Origin: CAIWHR01 sp963788185
GTDB taxonomy: Bacteria; Pseudomonadota; Gammaproteobacteria; Burkholderiales; Casimicrobiaceae
Direction of reading: 5' to 3'
Assembly (NCBI GenBank): GCA_963788185.1
Contig: CAWBGE010000013.1
Span: forward strand, 124,001-188,000
DNA: 64,000 nucleotides
The notes under the pieces were generated by a model that was not told where the DNA came from, ran no database searches, and saw nothing but the letters and a program-made list of their open reading frames with translations. This document shows positions 57,097 through 64,000 of this stretch, piece by piece (within the stretch, counting starts at the first letter, position 1; every line of letters starts with the position of its first letter). The position numbers and the translations under genes were made by a program.

Positions 57097-57414
57097 ATGT
57101 TCCGCTTCTACGTGGCGCGCCAGCGATACGACGCCTATCTCGTCGCCGATCGACTGAATCAGGCCGGCATCCGCGCGCACGTGTTCAACGAGCACACATC
57201 GTCGATCGTCGGCGACGTGCCGCCCGACGTGGCGCAGCCGCAGGTATGGCTCGAACGCGAATGCGATCGCGAGCGGGCGCAGGTCCTGTTGCACTCGATC
57301 GAGGCGGACGGCGCCGCCGGCGGCATCCGCCATTGCAATGTCTGCGGCGAGGATTCGCCCGCCAACTTCGATCTCTGCTGGAACTGCGGCCGGGACCTGG
57401 ACGTGAACCGGTAG
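57097..57414 (+). CDS. DUF2007-type protein with C-terminal zinc ribbon
   Basis: 105 residues. The N-terminal half (about 1-70, FYVARQRYDAYLVADRLNQAGI...AQPQVWLERECDRERAQVLL) resembles DUF2007 'putative signal transducing protein' domains, a GlnB-like ferredoxin fold. The C-terminal part has CNVCGEDSPANFDLCWNCG, a CXXC-X10-CXXC zinc ribbon. Six bases follow hutG, so it is probably the last gene of that transcript. Function unknown. Confidence 0.75.
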   Translation: MFRFYVARQRYDAYLVADRLNQAGIRAHVFNEHTSSIVGDVPPDVAQPQVWLERECDRERAQVLLHSIEADGAAGGIRHCNVCGEDSPANFDLCWNCGRDLDVNR

Positions 57415-57435
57415 AACCTTCAGGCTCGAAACCGA

Positions 57436-57457
57436 TCGCGGCTGAAGCCGTTCCTAC
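57436..57457. repeat. REP-like palindrome between convergent hut and hemG genes
   Basis: Read on the minus strand the element is GTAGGAACGGCTTCAGCCGC, that is, a GTAG head followed by a short CGGCT/AGCCG stem with a tight loop. This is the architecture and near-exact sequence of REP elements common in Pseudomonas and Xanthomonas relatives. The TAG of its head is the hemG stop codon. Confidence 0.7.
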
Positions 57458-58848
57458 GCCATCGGCGCGGGTGCTGCAAGCTGGAGGGCAAGCGCCTCCG
57501 CGACGAGGTGTCCGTTCCTGATGCAGTCGCTGACCGAGACGCCGCCCTTGTAGTTGGCGCAGAAAAGCAGTCCCGGAAAGCGCTGCTCGGCGCCCACAAC
57601 CCGGGCGATGCGCCCGAGATGGCCGAGATTGTATTGCGGTATCGCCTGCGGCCAGCGGACGACCTCGGTCCACATCGGCGTGCCGGCGCCGACCAGCGCC
57701 GAGAGTTCAGCCAGTACGAGCTTGGCGACCGCGTCATCGGGGAGGGCGGCGATCTCGGGATTGCGTCGCCCTCCGGCAAAGGTGGTGAGGAGCACCGTTC
57801 CCGCCGGTCCCCGGTTTTCGAACATGCTGGTCGAGAACAGCGCGCCGAGTATCCTGCGCTGCTCCTTGCGCGGGACGAGAAAGCCGAAGCCCTCGCAGGC
57901 GTGTGCGACATCGGCGCGGCGAAACGCTGCGGCGACGACTGCCACCGGCGCGTAGTCGATCGCCGCGAGCGCCTCTGCGGCATCGGGATCGAATCCGCGC
58001 ATGATGTCGGCGGCGGCGTAGGCTGGCGTGGCGACCACTACTGCGCGGGCACGGCGGACGACGGCTGCGCCTTCCTTCTCGCCCTCGACCCGGAATGCGC
58101 CGTCATCATCGTGCGCAACGCGCCGCACGCGCACGCCGCACTCGATGTGCGAGAGCTTGCTCGCGACGCCGTCGGTGAGGGTCTGCATGCCGTTGCGAAA
58201 GGAGAAGCTCTTCGCGGCGTTCTTCGCGACTTCCTTGTTCTTCCTGCGCTCGCGGGCGCCGAGGACCTGGCCCCTGATGAGGCTGCCATATTTCTGTTCG
58301 AGCGCGAGCAGCCGCGGGAACGCGGCAGCGACCGAGATCTGCTCCGGATCGCCCGCGTAGATTCCGGCGACGAAGGGATCGATTGCATAGTCGAGGAACT
58401 CGTCGCCCAGGCGACGGCGGACAAACGCGGCGATCGATTCCTCGACCCCCGGGGGAGTCGGAGCGATGAACCATTCGCGCAGCAGGCGCAGCTTTGCCGC
58501 CAGCGAAAATGCAGGGGTCGTGAGAAACGCGCCTGGGGACGTGGGCAGCGCAATCGGCTTGCCGCCACGGACCACATAACGGATCGACGCCGCGGCGTTG
58601 GCATCCGCCCGCTCGCCGGAGAGGCCGACGTCCGCCAGCAGTGCGTCGACCAGCGGCGTCGTGTCGAGCGTGCTGTTGGGGCCGGTTTCGTAGAGCAGGC
58701 CATCGCGACGCTTGCTGGCGATCACGCCGCCGATGCGCGGCGCGGCTTCGAGCACTTGCACGCCGAGCCCTCGCTTCTGCAGGCCGAAGGCTGCAGCCAG
58801 CCCGGAGATGCCGCCACCGATCACAATGACATCGACGTCCATGTTCAT
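57454..58848 (-). CDS. hemG: Protoporphyrinogen oxidase, oxygen-dependent HemY type
   Basis: FAD enzyme that oxidises protoporphyrinogen IX to protoporphyrin IX, the second-last step to haem. The 464 residues have the dinucleotide-binding GGGISGLAAA at 11-20, the RIGGVIASKRRDGLLYE motif and the PPOX-specific C-terminal GLLFCANYKGGVSVSDCI. It follows the short CcmI-like gene by 25 bases in the same direction and may share its transcript, placing haem synthesis next to haem attachment. Confidence 0.9.
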   Translation of the reverse strand: MNMDVDVIVIGGGISGLAAAFGLQKRGLGVQVLEAAPRIGGVIASKRRDGLLYETGPNSTLDTTPLVDALLADVGLSGERADANAAASIRYVVRGGKPIALPTSPGAFLTTPAFSLAAKLRLLREWFIAPTPPGVEESIAAFVRRRLGDEFLDYAIDPFVAGIYAGDPEQISVAAAFPRLLALEQKYGSLIRGQVLGARERRKNKEVAKNAAKSFSFRNGMQTLTDGVASKLSHIECGVRVRRVAHDDDGAFRVEGEKEGAAVVRRARAVVVATPAYAAADIMRGFDPDAAEALAAIDYAPVAVVAAAFRRADVAHACEGFGFLVPRKEQRRILGALFSTSMFENRGPAGTVLLTTFAGGRRNPEIAALPDDAVAKLVLAELSALVGAGTPMWTEVVRWPQAIPQYNLGHLGRIARVVGAEQRFPGLLFCANYKGGVSVSDCIRNGHLVAEALALQLAAPAPMA

Positions 58849-58873
58849 CTCTGTTTCGTTCGTCCTGGCTCAA

Positions 58874-59773
58874 TCAATTGCGGGTGTCCGGAGACATCGG
58901 GCGGGTCAGCAGCACGAGCCGGTCGGCACGCGCGATCGCCGCGCCCAGCTCGCGATGCGGCGAGGATCCTTCCGGCAGCTGTGCGGCGAGCTGGCGCCAG
59001 TACCGCGCGGCGGCGTCGAACTCGCGCGCCTCGTAGGCGGCGCTGCCTGCCATCTCCAGCGCTTTCGGGTGCGCGGGGCTGATCGACAGGGCGCGCATGA
59101 GCAGCTCGCGCGGCTTGCCCGCGAGTCGCCCGCCCTGCGCCATCCCCAACGCGTCGGCGTACTCGCACCAGATGCCGGCGTCGGCCGCCACCCTCGGCGA
59201 TGCCGCGAGCGCGCGCTCGAAGGCCAGCGCCGCGTCGGCGAACCGATCGGCGGCCGCGTCGGCGCGGCCCAGCAGCACCCAGCCACGACCGTCGCGCGGA
59301 TTGCGCTCGAGATGACCGACGAGTTCATCGCGGGCAACCGGAGTCGCCAGGCCGATTGCGCTGTCGAACGCAGCACCGCCGGCCTCGCCGCGTATCGCGG
59401 ACGGATCACCGAACAGCACATAGAGCGCGATCGCCGCTGCGGGAAGGACCAGCGATACCACCACGGCGGTCCGTCGCGCGCCGGCGCCGGACGCTTCGCG
59501 CGGCTCGTCGTCCTGCGTGTCGGCAAGCAGGCGCCGCTCGAGTTCGGCGCGCGCCGCTGCCCGCTGTTCGGCAGTCGATTCTCCGGCGTCGTGGTCGCCT
59601 TCCAGTTCGGCAATCTCCCGGCGATAGATCGCCGCGTTCAGCGTCGTGCGCGAAACGGCCGCGGTTCCGCGCGGCCCGCGCCAGAGCCGCGGCAGCACCG
59701 ACAGCAACGCCACGACGATCATTGCGGCGGCAACCAGCCAGAAGACGAGGGAGGTGAGGGAGAATTCGATCAT
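58874..59773 (-). CDS. Short CcmI/NrfG-like TPR protein (second cytochrome c biogenesis CcmI)
   Basis: 299 residues: membrane helix 8-30, a cytoplasmic loop with the CcmI-type leucine-zipper stretch (YRREIAELEGD...ELERRLL), a second helix 103-122, then a periplasmic TPR region to the end. It aligns by eye with the canonical CcmI at 61813-63117 (compare MAQGGRLAGKPRELLMRAL with AAQGGNLQGKPMELVQRAL). It lacks that protein's C-terminal domain. CcmI/NrfG subunits present apocytochrome to the haem lyase; NrfG in E. coli serves the CXXCK haem of NrfA. The ATG at 59773 starts at the first helix. A terminator separates it from the octaheme gene upstream. Confidence 0.82.
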   Translation of the reverse strand: MIEFSLTSLVFWLVAAAMIVVALLSVLPRLWRGPRGTAAVSRTTLNAAIYRREIAELEGDHDAGESTAEQRAAARAELERRLLADTQDDEPREASGAGARRTAVVVSLVLPAAAIALYVLFGDPSAIRGEAGGAAFDSAIGLATPVARDELVGHLERNPRDGRGWVLLGRADAAADRFADAALAFERALAASPRVAADAGIWCEYADALGMAQGGRLAGKPRELLMRALSISPAHPKALEMAGSAAYEAREFDAAARYWRQLAAQLPEGSSPHRELGAAIARADRLVLLTRPMSPDTRN

Positions 59774-59847
59774 CGGCAGCGAAGCCCGCGATCCGGGCCG
59801 CAGCGCTTGTCGCAAGAGCGCAGGGAGCGATTATCGCGCCGCGCCAT

Positions 59848-59877
59848 GAAAAAAGGCGGGACGACTCGTCCCGCCTT
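59848..59877 (-). terminator. Intrinsic terminator after the octaheme cytochrome gene
   Basis: Perfect 12-bp stem AAAGGCGGGACG/CGTCCCGCCTTT (59851-59862, 59866-59877) with a 3-base loop. Read on the minus strand it is followed by six T. It lies 20 bases after the cytochrome stop. Confidence 0.9.
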
Positions 59878-59897
59878 TGTCGGAAATCAACCGCGGC

Positions 59898-61631
59898 CTA
59901 CTTGGGTGCCGGCGGCGCTGCGGCAGGTGCCGTCGCTGCGGCAGTCGTCGCGCCACCTCGCTTCGCGGCCATCGCGTCGTCGAGCAGCTTGATGCCTTCC
60001 TGCGAGATCGCCATCGACTTGTTCAGCGACTCGATCGCCTGATCGGGATTGTGGAAGTACGTGCCGTTGCCGGCCGCCCACCATTCCCAGTGCACATGCG
60101 CCTCGTAGTGTTTGTCGCGGACCTGGTTGAGCACGGACTCGGCGACGCCCGCGCCCTTGGCTTCCTCGAACTTGTCGATCATCCGGGTCAGCCAGAACTC
60201 GGCCTTGCGCATCTTGCCTGCCTGCTTGTTCTTCAGCGAATCGATGACGTAGTTGGCCTGCTTCTCGGTCCAGCCGTCGTGGCACTGCAGGCAGGTCTCC
60301 TTGATGTAGTGCTTGGGGCTGGTCTGCCAGTGCGACGTGTAGGTCTTGCCGGTCTTCTTGTCCTTGACCTTGGGCATGTGGCATTGCGAACACTCGACGC
60401 CGGCCTTCTGGTGCTTGGACCCGTAGTACGTCTCGACGTCCGGATGCTGCGCTTTCCACAGCATGGCGCCGGTGATGCCGTGCTTGAAGTCGCGGAACTT
60501 GAGATCGGTGTAGTGCTTGGCGATCTCGTTGACGTTCTTGAACGGGAAGTGGTTGGTGCGGACATCGGCCATGCCGATGGCGGCGCCGGTGCCGACCTCC
60601 GTGCCCGGATTGCAGTTGTACTCGACGTGGCACTGGCCGCATTGCAGGTTGGTGTCGTAGCGGTCGAGCAGGCCGATCTTGCGCGTGTAGCCGCGCAGCC
60701 CCATGTCCTTGACGTCGAGCTTGCCGGCGCGTGAGTCGCGATGCCACAGCGTGTCCTTCTCGGGTCGCGTCAGCGCCTGGATGAGCCCGTCGCGCACGAC
60801 ACGCGGCTTCGCCGAGTGCGGGTCGTGGCAGAAGAAACAGTTCAGCGAATGGTTGAGATCCTTGACCATTTCGTTGACCTTGGACGTGCGGCTCCACTTG
60901 GCGCCCGGGACCGGATCGCCCAGATACGCCCAGTCGAGGATGTGGTCCTGCGTCTTGCAGGAGAGGCACACCGGATTCGCGGCCGCGGCGGTCCCGGGCT
61001 TGAAGACCTTGTGCGGCTCGCCCGGGAACTTGTCTTCGATGGTGTCCCAGAGCTTCGCGTTGCCGCCGGCCAGCGCGAGGCCCTGCCAGCCTTTCTTGTT
61101 CTCGAAGCGGCCGCCGAAGGCGCGATCGATGACCAGCTGGTCGTACAACGCGAACGCATGCGAACGGGGCAGGTTGTGTTCCTTCGTGAATCCGTGCGGC
61201 ATCATCAGCTTGTCGAAAGCCGGATTCGGTGACGGGCCGGTGGCTAGCGATTTTTCGCTGCGCGCCTGCTTGTCCCAGTTCATCGTGTACATGGTGTCGA
61301 ACTGGTTCTTGTGGCATGCGCCGCAGACGGCCGGGTCGGTCTTGGTGACCGGACGCAGCTTCATGTCCTTCAGGTGGCCGGCAGTGCCGTCGTGGCAGGC
61401 CGCGCAGGAGAGTCCCTTGTGCTTGCCGGAATCGTGGAAGGCCTTGATGGGCTGGTGGCAGCCGAGGCATGGCCCGGCATCGAAGGCGGCGGTTTTGACG
61501 GCTGCCGGCTTGGCTTGCGCGGCGGCTGCCTTGGGTGCCTGCGCCAGCGACGATGGCGCGGCGACGGCAAACGCCATCAGCGCGATCGCGGCAGCGCTTC
61601 GCGCCAGAACACGAACGAACTTGGGTGACAT
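59898..61631 (-). CDS. Octaheme cytochrome c nitrite reductase (ammonia-forming, NrfA-related)
   Basis: Periplasmic multihaem enzyme predicted to reduce nitrite (and probably hydroxylamine) to ammonium with six electrons. The 577 residues have a signal peptide of about 30 residues. Haem motifs in order are CLGCH 55-59, CAACH 76-80, CGACH 103-107, CLSCK 222-226, CFFCH 265-269, CGQCH 331-335, CSQCH 414-418 and CLQCH 447-451. The lysine-ligated CXXCK in fourth place plus three extra N-terminal haems is the Thioalkalivibrio octaheme pattern, not five-haem NrfA. Y338-N-C340 after the sixth motif matches the Tyr-X-Cys crosslink of that enzyme, and Q395-H396 its active-site Gln-His. The tail is Ala/Pro-rich. 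GGGAGAG lies before the ATG. It stands alone between terminator and FNR-type box; no NrfH or NrfB is nearby. Confidence 0.9.
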   Translation of the reverse strand: MSPKFVRVLARSAAAIALMAFAVAAPSSLAQAPKAAAAQAKPAAVKTAAFDAGPCLGCHQPIKAFHDSGKHKGLSCAACHDGTAGHLKDMKLRPVTKTDPAVCGACHKNQFDTMYTMNWDKQARSEKSLATGPSPNPAFDKLMMPHGFTKEHNLPRSHAFALYDQLVIDRAFGGRFENKKGWQGLALAGGNAKLWDTIEDKFPGEPHKVFKPGTAAAANPVCLSCKTQDHILDWAYLGDPVPGAKWSRTSKVNEMVKDLNHSLNCFFCHDPHSAKPRVVRDGLIQALTRPEKDTLWHRDSRAGKLDVKDMGLRGYTRKIGLLDRYDTNLQCGQCHVEYNCNPGTEVGTGAAIGMADVRTNHFPFKNVNEIAKHYTDLKFRDFKHGITGAMLWKAQHPDVETYYGSKHQKAGVECSQCHMPKVKDKKTGKTYTSHWQTSPKHYIKETCLQCHDGWTEKQANYVIDSLKNKQAGKMRKAEFWLTRMIDKFEEAKGAGVAESVLNQVRDKHYEAHVHWEWWAAGNGTYFHNPDQAIESLNKSMAISQEGIKLLDDAMAAKRGGATTAAATAPAAAPPAPK

Positions 61632-61680
61632 GCGACTCTCCCGGGAACGGCTTGCTGAAGGACCACTATTTGTCCTCGGG

Positions 61681-61740
61681 AGTCTAGCAATTGCGTGCCG
61701 ATGCCACCGCGTCGGAGCGCAAAAGCTTGATGCGAATCAA
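61681..61740 (-). promoter_or_regulatory. FNR/Dnr-type box and candidate -10 for the octaheme gene
   Basis: TTGATGCGAATCAA (61727-61740) is a perfect TTGAT-N4-ATCAA palindrome, the consensus site of FNR/Anr/Dnr regulators, centred about 102 bases before the start codon. On the minus strand TAGACT (61686-61681) would put the transcription start about 60 bases from the box centre, close to class I spacing of -61.5. Confidence 0.72.
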
Positions 61741-61786
61741 ACCGGCCGAGACGCCCTCGCCATGGGATAAGCGGGCGGCCGACGCG

Positions 61787-61807
61787 GGTGCGGCAATCCG
61801 CCGCACC
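61787..61807 (-). terminator. Hairpin after ccmI
   Basis: GGTGCGGC/GCCGCACC, an 8-bp perfect stem (61787-61794, 61800-61807) with a 5-base loop, begins six bases after the ccmI stop. No U-run follows, so read-through towards the octaheme gene may be incomplete but possible. Confidence 0.4.
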
Positions 61808-61812
61808 GACGG

Positions 61813-63117
61813 TCAGGGCAGCGCCGAATCGATGACGAGCGCGACGCCGGTGGTGCCGGCCTTCAGCGGCTTCGAGAGCCCTTCGAGATCGCCGGAAGCG
61901 GGCATTGCGCTGCCGGACTTGGAGACGCGTGCACCGACGACGATATCGGGAAAACTCGAGATCTTCATCGTCGGGGCCAACGCCATGGAGTCGTCGAGCG
62001 TGAACGACGCCGGCAGATCCTTGACCTGCATCTGCACGATCGCGAGCGGCATCTTCGAGCCTTCGGCGGGACGGGCGAAAATGAACACTGCGTCGGTAGG
62101 TGCCGCCTTGGCCGCAATCGCGGGGCTCAACTTGACGCTGCCGGAAACGCTGGCCCCGGGCATTGCCGGTGCCGCGGCGGAAGGCTTCGCCGGCGCTGCC
62201 GCGACGGAGGAGGCGCGCGTTGACGCTGCAGGCGGTGGGGGCGCGGAGGCAACCGGACCCGCCGGCAAGCCGCCGAGTTGCCGCGCCTCGGCGATGCTGG
62301 CGTCAATCGAGCGGGCGATGTCGGATTCGGGCGGTATGGTGGGCTTCAGGCGCTCCCAGTACTCGACCGCCTTCCGGTAGTCCTTCTGTTCGAACGCGGC
62401 CGTGCCGGCCAGCGCCAATGCCTTCCAGTGCGTTGGATCGATCTTGAGTGCCCGCTGAACGAGCTCCATCGGCTTGCCCTGCAGGTTGCCGCCCTGCGCC
62501 GCGCCCAGCGTGTCGGCGTAGTCGGCGAGCAGGTCGGGAACGTCCGGCGCGAGCGCCACCGCTTTCTCGAAGGCGCGCGTCGCCTCGGGGAAGCGCTTCA
62601 TCACGTAGTAGGTGCGCGCAAGGATCACCCAGCCTTCGATGTTGCCCGGCTCCTTTTCCAGCCTCGCGGTGAGCTGCGCGAGCTTTTCCTCGACTTGCGC
62701 GCCGCTGGCCTCGTGCGGATTGACTGCGGCTGCGGTCACCTGAGCCTGCGGCGAAAATGCGTCGGGACTGCCCAGGAATGCGTACAGCACCGCCGCGGCG
62801 ATGGGTACCAGCGCAGCGACCGCGATCGCCGACCACGGCCCGGTCCGTGGCATCGCCGCACCCGTCCGGGGGGCGCCTGCCTGCGATTCTTCCAGCACGC
62901 GCTGTTCGAGGTCACGTCGCGCGGACGGGTACTGCTCGGGAGGCATCACGCCGTTGGCGAGATCGGTGTCGAGTTCGCGCAACTGGTCGCGCAGGATGGC
63001 GACATTGGACGCCTCGCGGTCGACGTGGACGGAGTCGCGATGACGCAACAGCGGGACGAGGACCCATGCGAGGGTCACCGCCACCATGAGGGCGGCGATC
63101 AGGACAAAGGCAGTCAC
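61813..63117 (-). CDS. ccmI: Cytochrome c-type biogenesis protein CcmI
   Basis: Apocytochrome chaperone of the CcmFHI haem lyase in the inner membrane. The 434 residues comprise helix 3-23, a cytoplasmic loop, helix 95-115, and a periplasmic TPR domain (about 145-270). An Ala/Pro linker (about 285-325) leads to a C-terminal domain (VFIFARPAEGSKMPLAIVQ...). The start is GTG at 63117, overlapping the ccmH stop by 4 bases. This is the full-length, canonical copy. Confidence 0.9.
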   Translation of the reverse strand: MTAFVLIAALMVAVTLAWVLVPLLRHRDSVHVDREASNVAILRDQLRELDTDLANGVMPPEQYPSARRDLEQRVLEESQAGAPRTGAAMPRTGPWSAIAVAALVPIAAAVLYAFLGSPDAFSPQAQVTAAAVNPHEASGAQVEEKLAQLTARLEKEPGNIEGWVILARTYYVMKRFPEATRAFEKAVALAPDVPDLLADYADTLGAAQGGNLQGKPMELVQRALKIDPTHWKALALAGTAAFEQKDYRKAVEYWERLKPTIPPESDIARSIDASIAEARQLGGLPAGPVASAPPPPAASTRASSVAAAPAKPSAAAPAMPGASVSGSVKLSPAIAAKAAPTDAVFIFARPAEGSKMPLAIVQMQVKDLPASFTLDDSMALAPTMKISSFPDIVVGARVSKSGSAMPASGDLEGLSKPLKAGTTGVALVIDSALP

Positions 63118-63611
63118 TTGAATTCTTTCCCGGGTTCGCCGGCCAGGAGGCGCTTCGCGCGCTCCAGTTCTTCGGCGGTGAGTGGAAGGTCGTCTGCCAC
63201 ACGGCGGCGGGCGTGGACGATGCGAAACAGCGTGAACGCGCCGATCAGCAGCAGCAAGCCGGGGCCGCCCCAGAGAAGCAGCGTCGTGCCCTTGACGGGC
63301 GGCTCGTAGAGCACGAAGTCGCCGTAACGCTTGACCATGTAGTCGATGATGTCCGCATCGGTCTTGCCCGCTGCGATCTGCTCGCGCACCTGCCTGCGCA
63401 AATCGACGGCGAGTTCGGCGTTGGATTCGCCGATGGTCTGGTTCTGGCAGACGAGACAGCGCAGCTTCTCGCCAAGCTTTACCGCGCGCTCGGCGGAGAC
63501 CGGGTCCTTCTCGGTGGGCACGGCGTCGGCGGCGTATGCGCCAGGGACCGCGGGCAACGAAACCAGCGCCGCGAACGCGAGCGCGGCAGGCAGAGAGGCG
63601 ATTCGCGTCAT
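63114..63611 (-). CDS. ccmH: Cytochrome c maturation protein CcmH
   Basis: Membrane-anchored thiol-disulfide protein that reduces apocytochrome haem-site cysteines. The 165 residues have a signal peptide (to about 28), the LRCLVCQN redox motif with C52 and C55, and a C-terminal membrane helix near 105-130. The ATG at 63611 overlaps the ccmG stop (ATGA). Confidence 0.94.
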   Translation of the reverse strand: MTRIASLPAALAFAALVSLPAVPGAYAADAVPTEKDPVSAERAVKLGEKLRCLVCQNQTIGESNAELAVDLRRQVREQIAAGKTDADIIDYMVKRYGDFVLYEPPVKGTTLLLWGGPGLLLLIGAFTLFRIVHARRRVADDLPLTAEELERAKRLLAGEPGKEFK

Positions 63612-64000
63612 GATTTCTGCAGTTCCCGCACCAGCGGCATGATTTTCTTTTCGAGCGCCTCGACGGTGATCGGGCCGATCTGCTTGTAGCGGATCGTGCC
63701 CGTCTTGTCGATCAGGAAGGTCTCCGGCACGCCATAGACGCCAAAGTCGATCCCCACTGCGCCGTCGCGATCGACGACCGACAGGTTGTACGGGTCGCCG
63801 TTCTGCTTCAGCCACTTCATTCCCGCGGCAGGCTCATCCTTGTAGTTGAGCCCGACGATCGGAAGCAGCTTCGCCTTGGCGAGTTCGACCAGCAACGGAT
63901 GTTCCTCGCGGCAGGACACGCACCACGATGCCCACACGTTGAGCAGCCATACCTGCCCCTTCATGTCGGACGTGCCAAGCATCTTGTTCGGCGCATGCAG
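63608..64000 (-). CDS. ccmG: Thiol:disulfide interchange protein CcmG/DsbE, N-terminus missing (cut by window edge)
   Basis: Periplasmic thioredoxin-like reductant in cytochrome c maturation. 130 residues are visible; the frame is open at position 64000, so the signal anchor lies outside. The WASWCVSCREEHP active site and the cis-proline segment YGVPETFLIDKTG are intact. The order ccmG-ccmH-ccmI implies that ccmABCDEF lie upstream, beyond the window. Confidence 0.94.
   Translation of the reverse strand: MHAPNKMLGTSDMKGQVWLLNVWASWCVSCREEHPLLVELAKAKLLPIVGLNYKDEPAAGMKWLKQNGDPYNLSVVDRDGAVGIDFGVYGVPETFLIDKTGTIRYKQIGPITVEALEKKIMPLVRELQKS

Noticed and set aside
59898..61631. Calling the cytochrome an ordinary pentaheme NrfA or a hydroxylamine oxidoreductase
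   Set aside because: There are eight motifs, not five. The CXXCK is fourth and the Tyr-X-Cys is in the octaheme nitrite reductase position. HAO has only CXXCH motifs and a different C-terminal tyrosine crosslink.
63608..63982. Methionine at 63982 as the true CcmG start
   Set aside because: The frame continues open to the window edge, and a start there would remove the membrane anchor that CcmG proteins have; the gene is treated as truncated by the window.

Overview
The window is a GC-rich, densely coded chromosomal segment from a betaproteobacterium, most likely a Burkholderiales-type lineage. The evidence is the unbroken run tRNA-Tyr/Gly/Thr-tuf-tRNA-Trp-secE-nusG-rplKAJL-rpoBC-rpsLG-fusA-tuf-S10-spc-alpha, the apbC-dcd-arginine decarboxylase neighbourhood, and protein lengths typical of that class. 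Several intergenic repeat families also look like those of Burkholderiales and relatives. I cannot name a genus.

Layout. Positions 1-7500 hold metG (3' end cut by the window edge) diverging from apbC/mrp, then dcd, a large Orn/Lys/Arg decarboxylase, a class III omega-aminotransferase on the opposite strand, and a small CBS-domain protein. Positions 7600-15470 hold alanine dehydrogenase and a complete phosphate regulon, pstSCAB-phoU-phoB-phoR. It has a clear multi-half-site PHO box before pstS and overlapping stop/start codons at several junctions. Positions 15690-49510 form the translation/transcription superoperon: four tRNAs, two nearly identical tuf genes, secE, nusG, rpoB, rpoC, rpoA, fusA, secY, infA and the ribosomal protein genes, ended by a strong intrinsic terminator after rplQ. 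Within this run are intergenic palindromes, two copies of a GC-rich repeat, a family of CAGGTATCAGG-like repeats, and hairpins where ribosomal-protein autoregulation would be expected. Positions 49618-57414 hold an SRPBCC protein and a taurine/nitrate-type ABC importer of unknown substrate, divergent from hutD-hutF-hutI-hutG. The latter group is the lower part of the formimidoylglutamate-deiminase route of histidine breakdown. Positions 57454-64000, all on the minus strand, hold hemG (HemY-type), a short CcmI-like protein, an eight-haem cytochrome c nitrite reductase, and the cytochrome c maturation genes ccmI, ccmH and ccmG (5' end cut by the window edge).

The most interesting locus is 58874-64000. 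The cytochrome at 59898-61631 has seven CXXCH motifs and one CXXCK, in fourth position, plus a Tyr-X-Cys pair directly after the sixth motif. This is the signature of octaheme nitrite reductases rather than five-haem NrfA. It is flanked by two CcmI-type haem-lyase subunits and has a perfect FNR/Dnr-type palindrome upstream. I infer an anaerobically induced nitrite-to-ammonium module placed inside the haem synthesis and attachment cluster. The family itself is known; the gene arrangement and its occurrence in this lineage deserve a check.
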